A stretch of DNA of 64,000 nt from Pseudarcicella hirudinis (GCF_900115665.1 NZ_FOXH01000002.1:62001-126000), one strand, 5' to 3'. Counted from the first letter of the stretch, positions 16,616 to 25,052 are shown. Made by a program: numbers and translations. Notes: generated by a model from the sequence alone, not told the origin.

Positions 16616-16635
16616 AGTGTATTTTTTACACTAAG
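16616..16635 (-). promoter_or_regulatory. Candidate NrtR operator, distal
   Basis: AGTGTA-TTTTTT-ACACT palindrome; read on the minus strand it begins CTTAGTGTAA, identical in ten bases to the proximal site. Upstream of the -33 box, so two bound repressors would bracket the promoter. Confidence 0.6.
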
Positions 16636-16720
16636 ATGTTTTGGGAATACAAAAAAATAAAGAGGCAACAGTTGCTGTGCCTCTTTGGTATGAGTTGTCT
16701 GGATTTTGGATTGTAATATT

Positions 16721-17215
16721 TCAGAGATGTAATATCATGGAAGCCTCATCAGCAAATTCATTTTCACTCATTTGTATACTGTTTTTTTCCAGACTGAAAA
16801 TCTCAAAGCCTTCTGACAGATAAAGGTTTTTTGCTCTTTCGTTGGATGCTACCAGAGTCAGGTAAATTTGTTTTAAGCTTTCTGATTTTTTGGCATGTTC
16901 AATGGCGGCTTTCAGCAATTTTCTACCCATTCCTGTGCCTTTGGCACCAGAAGCCACGTACATTCTGAAAATCAGACCTTTGTGTTTTAGTTTTGAAAGA
17001 ATTTCCCTTTTAAATCCAACTGTTCCCTGTAAGATTCCTTCTTCACTAAATGCTCCCAGGGTGAAACTTTCATGAGAATTTCCGGTTGGAAACACTTCAT
17101 TATCAAGATCCGAAGATGCGATTCTGAAAAACTGCGATTCTTCACTGACAGCATGCCGCAGCAGCGCATAATACGCCTTAATGTCCTGCTCTTCGCTTAT
17201 TACTTTTATGGTCAT
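16721..17215 (-). CDS. GNAT acetyltransferase (tandem copy 3)
   Basis: 164 residues from the ATG at 17215, chosen because the longer frame would run through the upstream neighbour. Acetyl-CoA site motif ASGAKGTGMGRKLL (residues about 92-105, R/Q-x-x-G-x-G/A type with Ala-Lys-Gly) and the C-terminal NERAKNLYLSEGFEIF are typical of RimI-like GNATs. Acceptor unknown. Last of three consecutive GNAT genes on the minus strand, 10 bp after the previous one. Confidence 0.8.
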   Translation of the reverse strand: MTIKVISEEQDIKAYYALLRHAVSEESQFFRIASSDLDNEVFPTGNSHESFTLGAFSEEGILQGTVGFKREILSKLKHKGLIFRMYVASGAKGTGMGRKLLKAAIEHAKKSESLKQIYLTLVASNERAKNLYLSEGFEIFSLEKNSIQMSENEFADEASMILHL

Positions 17216-17225
17216 GAGAGAATTA

Positions 17226-17687
17226 TTAAAGAAAATACTCCATTTTGATATCGGTTCTTTCATACAGAATTTCTCCGATCGGCACCTCTGTAAAACCGAG
17301 GTTTTCATAGATTTTCAAAGCCGGCGTTAATTGTGTATTTGAAAGCAGGTACAATCTTTTGGCATCGCGGTTTTTAGCTTCCTGAATAGCAGTTTTGCAA
17401 AGCGTTTTTCCAATACCTAAACCTTGTGCTTTAGGACTTACAGCCATTTTAGCCAGTTCAAAAACCTGGTTTCCGTCATGAATTAAGGCAACAGTACCGA
17501 CAACTTCTTCATTTACCAGGGCCAGAAAAATCTGCCCTCCATTCGCAGTAATGTTATCAGGAGCGTCTAATTGTTCGAGGTCATGTTCTTCAATTTTGAA
17601 ATATTTTTCAATCCATTCTACATTAATTCTTTTGAAGTCCTCTTTATAATCGGGTTGATAAGGAATGATTTTAAATGAATTTTCCAT
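17226..17687 (-). CDS. GNAT acetyltransferase (tandem copy 2)
   Basis: 153-residue GNAT. Strand 4 FELAKMAVSPKAQGLGIGKTL holds the acetyl-CoA pyrophosphate loop (AQGLGIG, residues about 90-96) and ALKIYENLGFTEV the C-terminal motif B. The N-terminal half with KYFKIEEHDLEQLDAPD is the pattern of a subgroup acting on small molecules or amino acids, but the substrate cannot be named. 15 bp separate it from copy 1 and 10 bp from copy 3. Confidence 0.85.
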   Translation of the reverse strand: MENSFKIIPYQPDYKEDFKRINVEWIEKYFKIEEHDLEQLDAPDNITANGGQIFLALVNEEVVGTVALIHDGNQVFELAKMAVSPKAQGLGIGKTLCKTAIQEAKNRDAKRLYLLSNTQLTPALKIYENLGFTEVPIGEILYERTDIKMEYFL

Positions 17688-17702
17688 GAGAAAATATGGG
17701 TG

Positions 17703-18200
17703 TCAGTGATTTGAAGAATTAATCTGATACTGGTAAAAATGTGTGTCAACCTCCATAATCGGGAAGCTCTCTGGCAAACCGGCTTTTTCAATCCATGTAA
17801 AACCGTTTTTCTCATAAAACCTGATTGCTGCCTGAAGTTTTTCTACCGTTCCGAGATAAATATGTTTGTAATCATGCTCTTCGGCCCAGATTTTCAGGGT
17901 ATCCCAAAGTTTCTGACCAATTCCGAATTCTTTTCCTCTGAACTCTTTTTTTACAAACATTTTGCGTAAAGTACCCACGCCCTCTCCGCAATCAATCAAT
18001 GCGATTGTGCCTATCACTTCATTTTCATGCAGAGCAACCCAGAAATTACCTTTTTTCGACTGGTAAAATGCAGGAATTATCATTAAATCAGGCTGGTCAT
18101 CAATTGTGATCGGTACCTGAAATTCATTTTGCTGAATGTTAAGAATCATCTTAATTATAGCATCCTGATGTCCTTCTTCAAAAGTGGATATATTATACAT
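17703..18200 (-). CDS. GNAT acetyltransferase (tandem copy 1)
   Basis: 165-residue GNAT with GTLRKMFVKKEFRGKEFGIGQKLWD as its acetyl-CoA region (written here only by position: residues about 75-100; loop RGKEFGIG is one residue longer than usual) and AIRFYEKNGFTWI as motif B. The short DTHFYQYQIN end is common to this subfamily. First of three tandem GNATs, 18 bp after the phzF-like gene, so MarR-PhzF-GNAT-GNAT-GNAT are probably one functional group. Confidence 0.82.
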   Translation of the reverse strand: MYNISTFEEGHQDAIIKMILNIQQNEFQVPITIDDQPDLMIIPAFYQSKKGNFWVALHENEVIGTIALIDCGEGVGTLRKMFVKKEFRGKEFGIGQKLWDTLKIWAEEHDYKHIYLGTVEKLQAAIRFYEKNGFTWIEKAGLPESFPIMEVDTHFYQYQINSSNH

Positions 18201-18218
18201 TTCTTTAAGATTTAAGCT

Positions 18219-19001
18219 TTAAACATCTATTTCGCCAACTAAGTAAGGAGCAACATTTCCGGCGATTTTAACCCTGTTACCCGCTAATTCGCACCAGAGT
18301 GTACCCTCTCTCGGAGATACCTGTTTGGCTGTAAGAGCAGTTTTTCCAAGTTTTTCACTCCAGAGCGGAGTCAGGCTTGTATGGGCCGACCCTGTCACCG
18401 GATCTTCATCAATACCCGATTGAGGGCCAAAAAATCTTGAAACAAAATCAACATTTTCACCCGGAGACGTAACAATAATTCCTCTGCAGACAACCTGAGC
18501 GATTGTTCTGAAATCCGGTTTTAGCGACCTGACGGTGGATTCGCTATCGAAAACCAGAAGATAATCGGTTGAACCTTTATAGGTTTCCAAAGGGGTTTGC
18601 CCCAATCCCTGAATGAAAGCTTCGGGCGTAGCAACAGGCTCCAGTTTGTCGGCCGGAAAATCCAGTTCTAACAGATCTCCTTTCTGACTGACTTTTAAAA
18701 TCCCGCTTCTGGAGGTAAATTCGATGATTTCTTCCGTAAAATTCCCAAAATTGTAAATCACATATGAAGCTGCCAGTGTTGCATGTCCGCAGAGGTCAAC
18801 TTCTACGGTAGGGGTAAACCAGCGAATATGAAACCTTTCTCCATCTTTTACATAAAATGCGGTTTCTGCAAGGTTATTTTCCGCTGCAATTTTTTGCATC
18901 AGTTCTTCAGGGATCCATTCATTTAAAGGAACAATCGCCGCAGGATTTCCACCAAAGACCCGGTCTGTAAATGCGTCAAGTTGATAAATTGTCAGTTTCA
19001 T
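18219..19001 (-). CDS. PhzF-family isomerase
   Basis: 260-residue member of the PhzF/diaminopimelate-epimerase fold family. The start IYQLDAFTDRVFGGNPAAIVPL holds the conserved GNPAAV motif, the catalytic Glu lies in NNLAETAF (Glu about 45), the VDLCGHATLAASYV motif is present, and DEDPVTGSAHTSL is the second-domain signature. Phenazine synthesis itself is unlikely, as no other phz genes are nearby; most bacterial homologues have no known substrate. It sits between marR and the GNAT trio. Confidence 0.88.
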   Translation of the reverse strand: MKLTIYQLDAFTDRVFGGNPAAIVPLNEWIPEELMQKIAAENNLAETAFYVKDGERFHIRWFTPTVEVDLCGHATLAASYVIYNFGNFTEEIIEFTSRSGILKVSQKGDLLELDFPADKLEPVATPEAFIQGLGQTPLETYKGSTDYLLVFDSESTVRSLKPDFRTIAQVVCRGIIVTSPGENVDFVSRFFGPQSGIDEDPVTGSAHTSLTPLWSEKLGKTALTAKQVSPREGTLWCELAGNRVKIAGNVAPYLVGEIDV

Positions 19002-19081
19002 GATATTGTAGGTTAATTCGGGTAAAAGATATTACAGGAGTTTATAAGAGGTATTAATGGAATAATTCCGTGCAGCATTCA

Positions 19082-19570
19082 TTATTTGGCAGTGGTTCCG
19101 TGAAACTCAATGAAACGTTGCAGATAACTTTTTTCAAGCCAGGTATCTTCCATTTCCTTAATAGCGGATAACAGATTATGTTCTTGTTTGTCAATGATTT
19201 CTTTGTTCATAAGCCTGATTTCTTCCCAGATTTTCTGAAGAGTCGGGAGTAATTCCTTGCCTTTTTTTGAAATCTGGAGATTCCTTTTCCGGGCATCTTC
19301 GGCACATTTTTTTGAAGTAATCAGTCCTTTTTTCTCCAGTTCTTTGGCGGTTTGAATAATGGCAGGGTGGGTCACTTTCAGATTCTCCGCGATTTCCATA
19401 ATACCTGCTTCTTCCCTTTGAACGAGGAAATAAAAAAGAGTAAACCATTTCGGTTCGAAGTCAACGCCATAGTGGCGATATACTTCCTGACCTCCTTTCA
19501 TGACCATGTCGCTTAATCGTTTCAAACGACTGCCAAAGGCCAGAGGGCCTAGTTCTGATATTAAATCCAT
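19082..19570 (-). CDS. MarR-family transcriptional regulator
   Basis: 162-residue winged-helix protein. The helix-turn-helix lies at about 55-80 (IMEIAENLKVTHPAIIQTAKELEKKGLI), followed by the wing segment DARKRNLQISKKGKELL characteristic of MarR. As the first gene of the leftward run including PhzF and three GNATs it may regulate them, though an 80-bp gap to phzF could hold a separate promoter. Ligand unknown. Confidence 0.88.
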   Translation of the reverse strand: MDLISELGPLAFGSRLKRLSDMVMKGGQEVYRHYGVDFEPKWFTLFYFLVQREEAGIMEIAENLKVTHPAIIQTAKELEKKGLITSKKCAEDARKRNLQISKKGKELLPTLQKIWEEIRLMNKEIIDKQEHNLLSAIKEMEDTWLEKSYLQRFIEFHGTTAK

Positions 19571-19779
19571 TTTTATGTAATCAATTACGTAAGTAGTTAC
19601 GCAAATTTTAAAATTAGTTTTTAATTAAGCAAATGTTTTTTGAAAATTCTGATTTAGTGGAGGTTGGGGAGGGATGTATCGTCAGCTAAATTGTGTAAAA
19701 ATGAGGTAGGTTTGATTACAATTTTCAAATCTTTATATTTTTGTGATATTTACACTCGAAAGCAATAAATTAGCATTCT

Positions 19780-19986
19780 GTGTCGAAATTTCAATTAAAT
19801 AGAATTAAAGCTGTCCTGGCTGAGAAGAACAAAAGCAGTAAGGATTTAGCCGGTCATTTGGATAAAACCGAATCGACTGTCTCTCGTTGGTGTACAAATG
19901 AAGTCCAGCCATCAATTGAAACACTTTATGAGATTTCGAAGTTCCTGAATGTAGATATTCGGGAGTTGTTGGTGTCAACTAAGTGA
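19780..19986 (+). CDS. Small XRE-type helix-turn-helix protein (1)
   Basis: 68 residues, nearly all HTH_3/Cro domain: RIKAVLAEKNKSSKDLAGHL, then TESTVSRWCTNEVQPS as the recognition part, and LYEISKFLNVDIRELL as the final helices. Start codon is GTG at 19780. No partner toxin is visible next to it; the next gene is a second XRE protein 58 bp on. Such single-domain proteins usually act as transcriptional repressors. Confidence 0.75.
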   Translation: MSKFQLNRIKAVLAEKNKSSKDLAGHLDKTESTVSRWCTNEVQPSIETLYEISKFLNVDIRELLVSTK

Positions 19987-20044
19987 TAAGATGTTTAATT
20001 CCGTTTCAATTTCGTTCTCCTGGAATGTCTGAATCTTCGCTATA

Positions 20045-20269
20045 GTGAACACCGAAGAAGAAAAATATATCAAAAAATTAGGTGCCGGAATAAAGGCATT
20101 GAGAGAGGAGAGAAGCCTTGATCAAAAAGCATTTGCCTTTGATTGCGAGATTGGCAGGACTCAATTGCATATGATTGAGAATGGAAAAACGAATCCTCGT
20201 TTGTTTACTTTAATGAAAATTGCCAATGCTTTGGAGATTTCCTTGTCAAAACTTTTGGATCTGGACTAA
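20045..20269 (+). CDS. Small XRE-type helix-turn-helix protein (2)
   Basis: 74 residues with GTG start at 20045. Domain pattern: GAGIKALREERSLDQKAFAF, CEIGRTQLHMIENGKTNP, LMKIANALEISLSKLLDL, a complete Cro/C1-type HTH. Different in sequence from its upstream neighbour, so not a recent duplication. Converges with the VOC gene. Confidence 0.78.
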   Translation: MNTEEEKYIKKLGAGIKALREERSLDQKAFAFDCEIGRTQLHMIENGKTNPRLFTLMKIANALEISLSKLLDLD

Positions 20270-20303
20270 AATCCCTTCTCCGGAAAGTTCCTTTCAAAGC
20301 TTT

Positions 20304-20699
20304 CTACATATAAAATACATTGAATTTGTGTCCGTCGGGGTCTGCGAAAACGAAACCGTAATATCCTGCTCCGAATTCTTCCGGTTCTGAAATATTTGTT
20401 CCGCCTGCTTTCACCACCTCTCTGGCCCATTGATCCACCTCGTCTTTGCTTTCTGCTGAAAGTGTAAATATAATTTCGTTTACGTTTTTCGGGTCGGCAA
20501 TTTTGCCTTTCATGGCAGTTTCAAGTATATCCTTTAAGAAGAAATGCATTACAAAATTGTCATCACCCACTAAAAAACTTGTCAGTTCTTTTGTAGTAGA
20601 ATGGGTGCCATTGGGCTTAAATCCTAATGCATTATAAAATCTGGCTGTTCGGTCTAGGTCGCTGACGCCGAAATTTGACCATATTTTTTTGGGTTTCAT
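20304..20699 (-). CDS. VOC-family (glyoxalase/bleomycin-resistance fold) protein
   Basis: 131 residues. Opening strand WSNFGVSDLDRTARFYNALGF and the end YYGFVFADPDGHKFNVFYM are the two halves of a vicinal-oxygen-chelate fold. The metal ligand His of typical enzymes is Asn/Ser at the first position (WSNFGV), while the C-terminal DPDGH is kept, so a true glyoxalase is unlikely. Typical PhnB/YaeR-like hypothetical in Bacteroidota. Confidence 0.82.
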   Translation of the reverse strand: MKPKKIWSNFGVSDLDRTARFYNALGFKPNGTHSTTKELTSFLVGDDNFVMHFFLKDILETAMKGKIADPKNVNEIIFTLSAESKDEVDQWAREVVKAGGTNISEPEEFGAGYYGFVFADPDGHKFNVFYM

Positions 20700-21016
20700 A
20701 AGCTTAGAATCAGATAGTTGTGAGAATTACTATGAAAATAATTGTAAAAATTAAATTAAAAAAATGAAGTTGTTTAAATTTTTAATTTGAGTCTTATCTT
20801 AAGCCTTTTGAGTAATTACAAATCGCAAAGCTCTCAGCCGTTGATGAGTTTTATGGCAGGGAGTTATGTTGAAATTTTGTTTTAGGTTGAAATAAGCTGA
20901 CCTGAAGCTTCATATTCGGGTGAGGTTTTAGTATTAAGGTTTATTTATCTCCATCAACCCTGCTTTTATTAACCCGATTATTATTGGCAATAATAAAGTC
21001 TTTGGAAATGTTTTTT
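20700..21016. other. Intergenic region ahead of the toxin-antitoxin operon
   Basis: AT-rich, no convincing ORF on either strand. The right end leads into the TA promoter/operator. It marks the left boundary of the accessory block. Confidence 0.5.
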
Positions 21017-21048
21017 GTACGTAATATTTACGTACATTTATATCGTTG
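21015..21048 (+). promoter_or_regulatory. Promoter with internal palindromic operator of the TA operon
   Basis: Perfect inverted repeat GTACGTAA-TAT-TTACGTAC at 21017-21035, lying between a -33-like TTG (21015-21017) and a -7-like TATCGTTG (21041-21048, one mismatch to consensus). This placement is expected for autoregulation by the ribbon-helix-helix antitoxin encoded 26 bp downstream. Confidence 0.7.
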
Positions 21049-21073
21049 ATTTAAAAATAAAATCAAGAAAATT

Positions 21074-21376
21074 ATGGCAACTTTAATTAATGATAGAATT
21101 GACGTTCGGATTAGCAAGGAGCAAAAGGAGCTGATTAAGTTTGCGAGTGAGTTAAGCGGTTTTAAAAATCTTACTGAATTCGTTGTCTTTTGTATAAACA
21201 AAGAAGCAAATAAAATTATCATTGAGAATAATCAGGTTCTGAAGAGTATTGAAGATAAGAAGATCTTTATAGATGCGATATTGAATCCACCACAACCTAA
21301 CACCAAACTTAAAAAGGCTCAATCAAATTATTTAAAATTTCTTGAATCAAATGAAGTTAATAATAGTAAGGTTTGA
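21074..21376 (+). CDS. DUF1778 ribbon-helix-helix antitoxin
   Basis: 100-residue antitoxin of the TacA/AtaR type. The N-terminal DRIDVRISKEQKELIKFAS is the RHH DNA-binding strand-helix part, FKNLTEFVVFCINKEANKII the second helix; the C-terminal half (residues about 55-100, with FIDAILNPPQPN) is the toxin-binding tail. It should repress its own operon through the palindrome just upstream. The gene overlaps the GNAT toxin by 26 bp. Confidence 0.88.
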   Translation: MATLINDRIDVRISKEQKELIKFASELSGFKNLTEFVVFCINKEANKIIIENNQVLKSIEDKKIFIDAILNPPQPNTKLKKAQSNYLKFLESNEVNNSKV

Positions 21377-21854
21377 AAAGAAGTACGTTAAAACAGAATT
21401 TACTTGTGGTTATACACTTTTAGACGAGTACTTAAAAAAACAGGCAAAGCAAGATGTAAACAGAGATTTGTCTGTCTGTTATGTCTTAATTGACGAGAAT
21501 AATTTAGTTAAAGGATATTATACACTTTCAGCTAATTCAATAAGAAGAGATGAGTTTTCAGAGGAATTAATAAAAAAAATGCCTCCCGGTTATAATGATA
21601 TACCCACAATTTTACTTGGACGTTTGGCCATTGATGAATCGATCAAAGGAAATGGTTGGGGTGAAATAATCTTATTAGATGCGTTAAACCGAAGTTTATC
21701 AATTTCTGAAAGCCTGGGAACCGTTGCCGTTGTGGTGGATCCAATTGATGAAAAAGCCCGTGCTTTTTACGATAAATATGGTTTTGTTTTACTTCCGGAT
21801 TCAGGAAAAATGTTTTTACCTGTGAAAACAATTAAAAATTTATTTGAATCTTAG
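21351..21854 (+). CDS. GNAT-family toxin (TacT/AtaT-like)
   Basis: 167 residues from the ATG at 21351, which is more likely than the TTG at 21342. Motifs: TCGYTLLDEYLKKQAKQD, the family N-terminus; LLGRLAIDESIKGNGWGEI, the acetyl-CoA loop (GNGWGE, residues about 97-102); and DEKARAFYDKYGFV with the Tyr of motif B. Known members acetylate aminoacyl-tRNA and stop translation. DUF1778 partner and overlapping order support a type II toxin-antitoxin pair. No inactivating change is visible. Confidence 0.88.
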   Translation: MKLIIVRFEKKYVKTEFTCGYTLLDEYLKKQAKQDVNRDLSVCYVLIDENNLVKGYYTLSANSIRRDEFSEELIKKMPPGYNDIPTILLGRLAIDESIKGNGWGEIILLDALNRSLSISESLGTVAVVVDPIDEKARAFYDKYGFVLLPDSGKMFLPVKTIKNLFES

Positions 21855-21959
21855 TTTGATTAATAAACTCAGCGTTTCCCCAAAACTAATGGGATGGTTT
21901 AATCTCCAGCCCATCAATGAAACAATTTTTTATTCCTTAAGCTCCCGTTGTACCTGTCT

Positions 21960-22088
21960 TTACTTCTTCGGCTCACTCATAATTGGCGAAAATATTCCAT
22001 TAAGCACCACAAAACTATCAGTCAAAGTACCGTCTAAGAGATAATAAATGATAACATGATTATTTTTCTCATAGGATTTTACCTCTTC
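21960..22088 (-). pseudogene. Short ORF remnant, origin unknown
   Basis: Minus-strand open frame of about 42 codons (reads EEVKSYEKNNHVIIYYLL then GTLTDSFVVLNGIFSP) preceded directly by a stop codon and with no start. The residue composition is protein-like, so it could be the tail of a decayed gene lost when the TA module arrived. Not recognised. Confidence 0.25.
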
Positions 22089-22256
22089 TTAAAATTTGTT
22101 GATTAAACGGTTGTTCAAAACCGGAGTAGTTATGATACAAATATGAGAATCTATGCGATTTCGTTTGATAGGTAATTGTGGAAATTAAAGGGGCTGAATG
22201 CGACAAGTATTCATAAGAATCTTAGACAGATAAAGCTGTCATAATAGTGTAGCGGT

Positions 22257-22784
22257 TTATTGATATCTTACCGGCAGCATGTTCAATTTTAATAATACCA
22301 GCAAAGAAATCATGAATATAGTTCCTATTGCTGCAATGATATTGATGAATTTCTGTGCTTTCACACTATTACTGAATGATTTTTCAATGGCTTCAAATAC
22401 CAGTAATCCGATTGCTCCGCCTATCGTATTAGTAATTATATCTGTAATGTCAAAAGCTCCGATTCTTAACATAAACTGAAGTCCTTCGAACATTAAACTG
22501 CTCAGAAAAAAGAAGAAAATTTTGTTTATCCAGGTCCATCTTTTAAATAGAACTCCTGTATAGATACCAAATGGTACAAAGATTAATACATTCAGAATGG
22601 TTTCAGGGGTATTAATTTTACCATTTGAGCGTAAAGCCTCTCTAAACGGAATAAAGTTTACACTTCTATGATCCATATAGGAAAATCGTACTCCCAGCTT
22701 AAAAAGCAGAATCCAGCATAAGGCAATCAGGTAAATGATAAATAATGCTTTTGTTAATTTATTTGCTCTGTTATTGTCTTTCAT
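22257..22784 (-). CDS. VanZ-family membrane protein
   Basis: 175 residues with four to five hydrophobic helices. SVNFIPFREALR after the first helix, then ILNVLIFVPFGIYTGVLF and GAFDITDIITNTIGGAIGLLVFE, are the VanZ/RDD-like pattern. VanZ homologues confer low teicoplanin resistance in some Gram-positives; in Bacteroidota the role is unknown. Lies in the accessory region downstream of the TA pair, transcribed the opposite way. Confidence 0.85.
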   Translation of the reverse strand: MKDNNRANKLTKALFIIYLIALCWILLFKLGVRFSYMDHRSVNFIPFREALRSNGKINTPETILNVLIFVPFGIYTGVLFKRWTWINKIFFFFLSSLMFEGLQFMLRIGAFDITDIITNTIGGAIGLLVFEAIEKSFSNSVKAQKFINIIAAIGTIFMISLLVLLKLNMLPVRYQ

Positions 22785-22836
22785 ATTACTGATCTGATAT
22801 TTTTGTTGTTAGGCAGGGATAATTGTTGTTACTTAT

Positions 22837-23274
22837 TCACCCACCTTTTTCATTCTGAACCTCAAAGCCAAATCGTATGGCATCTACAAGTACTTCAATG
22901 TTTATATCTTTCAGCGTTTTGAACTTAATACAATATCCTGTCACGCTGGCCTTGCCTAGTTTTTCTCCATATGTGTTGGCTAAGTATTTCTTATCATCAA
23001 TACCAAGAATATAGACAGAGATTCCGGTTGTGTTTGTACTGATCCCGATTTGATAAAACTCTTTGGTTTTTCCATCAGCATATTTTATGGTTTGAAGCCC
23101 ATATCCGATATTAGGATTAGAAACGATTTTATGTTCACTGTTTTTCCCATCCAGGAACCATAATTTACAGGCTGGCATCATTCTCAGGATAATGTTATGC
23201 AAAACCTGTATTTCGCTGCGTTTCGGTTCAGCATGACTGGCAATATACTCTTTGATTTGTTCTTCAGTGGTCAT
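22837..23274 (-). CDS. DUF1801 (YdhG/YjhX-like) domain protein
   Basis: 145-residue protein with the DUF1801 pattern: EQIKEYIASHAEPKRSEIQVLHNIIL, KLWFLDGKNSEHKIVSNPNIGYG, and a C-terminal VTGYCIKFKTLKDINIEVL. The iron-chaperone/frataxin-like fold is known for the family, but no activity has been shown. 52 bp after it on the same strand comes VanZ; cotranscription is possible. Confidence 0.82.
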   Translation of the reverse strand: MTTEEQIKEYIASHAEPKRSEIQVLHNIILRMMPACKLWFLDGKNSEHKIVSNPNIGYGLQTIKYADGKTKEFYQIGISTNTTGISVYILGIDDKKYLANTYGEKLGKASVTGYCIKFKTLKDINIEVLVDAIRFGFEVQNEKGG

Positions 23275-23470
23275 GTGAAATTGTTGATTCTTAAACTAAC
23301 GTTCATCCTTGGCTGATGTCTGTACAAGCCAAGTGGCAGAATAAAAATTGCCTGCAATTCCTGTTGTATCAGTCAGTTTTCTCTTAAAATGATTTATAAC
23401 TTTTTAGTTTGGTGTTGATGGTTAATCTTGGCCAGTGAGGAAATCGGCCGAGGAATAAGCTTGCCATTTA

Positions 23471-24292
23471 TTAAATGGTCGTAACGGAATTGGCCAACCT
23501 TTTCTCACCACCTTGTCTTGTCGTGTAATAACGTTGCTCAATACCGTAGAGTAATTTTTTTAATTCCTCCTCGTCTGAAATTGTAAAAGTCTCATCATTT
23601 TCATCAAAATTTAAGTCTTCGCAATATTCTCTGATGTAAACAAAAATATCGCTTCTTTCTACTGGTGTGAACTTTTGTAATGTTTCCATTGCCATAGCAA
23701 TTCTTTTTCTGTTTGCTTTTTTTACTTTATCTGCTGAATATTCATTGCCAAGAGCAATAAAATCGTTTTCTAAAAATGCTTCTGTTTCTTCTTGAGTTGC
23801 CTCTTTGTATAGTTCGTCAATGCCCTTAAATATCGCTGTAATAGAAGTTAGCCTTTTGAAATATAATATGTCATCTGCTTTTACATAAATAGCGTCTGGA
23901 TAATTATCAATAACAATTATTGGCTCGTTCTCAATCAAAATAGGGGCTCCAGAAAATGAAAAATACTTTTTTCTTATTATTTGGCTTGATGATAACTTTT
24001 GAAAGTAATAAATTCCTGTTTGATAAGCACATAAAAAATCAATCTTGTTATAATCATTTACAGGAAGTTGATTATAGTCTGTAGAAATAAATCTTTGAGT
24101 TAAAAACTCAATACAATATTCTTTTTCTGAAAATGCTTCTATTGCAAACCATTGGTCATCTTCAAGTTTATAGTTAGAATTATATTCTATTGGATTGTCC
24201 AAATCGTCAGGAAGTTCAAAGATTTCTTTGTTAGAAATTACTTTAAAAAAATCTCCATTTCTGCCCTTTGTTTTTGCTAATAAATGATTCAT
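23471..24292 (-). CDS. KwaB-like protein (DUF4868), Kiwa defence candidate
   Basis: 273-residue protein resembling the DUF4868 pattern of KwaB, the DNA-binding effector of the Kiwa anti-phage system. Relevant segments: ADDILYFKRLTSITAIFKGI (about 140-160), ADKVKKANRKRIAMAMETL (about 195-213) and a C-terminal helical block with FTISDEEELKKLLYGIEQ. No nuclease motif is seen. It starts 4 bp after the membrane-protein gene, the KwaA-KwaB order. Identification rests on pattern memory and the pairing, so it needs profile confirmation. Somewhat shorter than E. coli KwaB. Confidence 0.6.
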   Translation of the reverse strand: MNHLLAKTKGRNGDFFKVISNKEIFELPDDLDNPIEYNSNYKLEDDQWFAIEAFSEKEYCIEFLTQRFISTDYNQLPVNDYNKIDFLCAYQTGIYYFQKLSSSQIIRKKYFSFSGAPILIENEPIIVIDNYPDAIYVKADDILYFKRLTSITAIFKGIDELYKEATQEETEAFLENDFIALGNEYSADKVKKANRKRIAMAMETLQKFTPVERSDIFVYIREYCEDLNFDENDETFTISDEEELKKLLYGIEQRYYTTRQGGEKRLANSVTTI

Positions 24293-24296
24293 ATTT

Positions 24297-24905
24297 TTAC
24301 TTTTCTCTGTCTATAAAAGTGAAGTCATTAATACGTTTGAGTTTTGGAAAGTTTAGTTTCCTTGGGTCTTTAAGTTCTTTTCTTGTGATAAGAAATATTT
24401 TTATGTTTGTTGCAGTTGTCAAATAATAAAAGTGATATCCAAAAATCAGAAACAATGGATTGAAATAAAGTGTCTGTGAGAAGAAAGTGAATAAAAATAA
24501 AATAGCAAAAACGAAAATTAATGTGTCGCAATATGGAACACTTAGTGCTACGAAGAAATAACCCAAATAACTTGGCAAATATGCATTGTTGGCTTGTTCT
24601 ATCTCCGTTATTGCTGAAACACCATTTTCAGTTTCTATACTTTCATCAATTAGTTTTCTTGATAGTAATAAACTTAGAAAAGTCAAAAAAACTGGAATGG
24701 CAAAATATATTGTGTAAGAAACAAAGTGAGGCATATTTGAAATAAATGGAAACAAACCATTCAATACTTTTTGACTCTTCACTAAATACACTACTAAAAT
24801 CAACGATGTAGCATTGAATGTCAAAAAAAGTCGGAATAGTAAATTTATATATATATGCATTAGCTTGTTTAAGTTTCGCTGGCTGTATTCAACAAGATGA
24901 TTCAC
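24297..24905 (-). CDS. KwaA-like membrane protein, Kiwa defence candidate
   Basis: 202 residues with four hydrophobic helices (about 19-41, 57-82, 108-125, 128-160). Between helices 2 and 3 lies an acidic segment ending EQANNAYLPSYLGYFFVA, and YFNPLFLIFGYHFYY follows helix 3/4; these match what is known of KwaA as a tetraspan inner-membrane sensor. Length (about 200 residues) and position just ahead of the KwaB-like gene agree. Unusually Phe/Ile/Lys-rich, consistent with an AT-rich transferred segment. Confidence 0.6.
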   Translation of the reverse strand: MNHLVEYSQRNLNKLMHIYINLLFRLFLTFNATSLILVVYLVKSQKVLNGLFPFISNMPHFVSYTIYFAIPVFLTFLSLLLSRKLIDESIETENGVSAITEIEQANNAYLPSYLGYFFVALSVPYCDTLIFVFAILFLFTFFSQTLYFNPLFLIFGYHFYYLTTATNIKIFLITRKELKDPRKLNFPKLKRINDFTFIDREK

Positions 24906-25052
24906 AACAGATTAAGGGTTTGTGGTGCTGTCATAAACTAAGCTCATTAACCTGACATAGCTTGCGTTTCAGTCTCTTTACAAATATTATATTACTTTTT
25001 CAGCTGCTTGTATCGCTTCTGTCCAGCTCTTAGAAATACTTTACTAGCGTAA

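Noticed and set aside
18219-19001. PhzF gene as evidence for phenazine production
   Set aside because: No other phz genes; family members without phenazine context are common.
21844-22044. 66-codon plus-strand ORF after the GNAT toxin
   Set aside because: Starts inside the toxin end, no promoter, and the opposite strand shows a better protein-like fragment.
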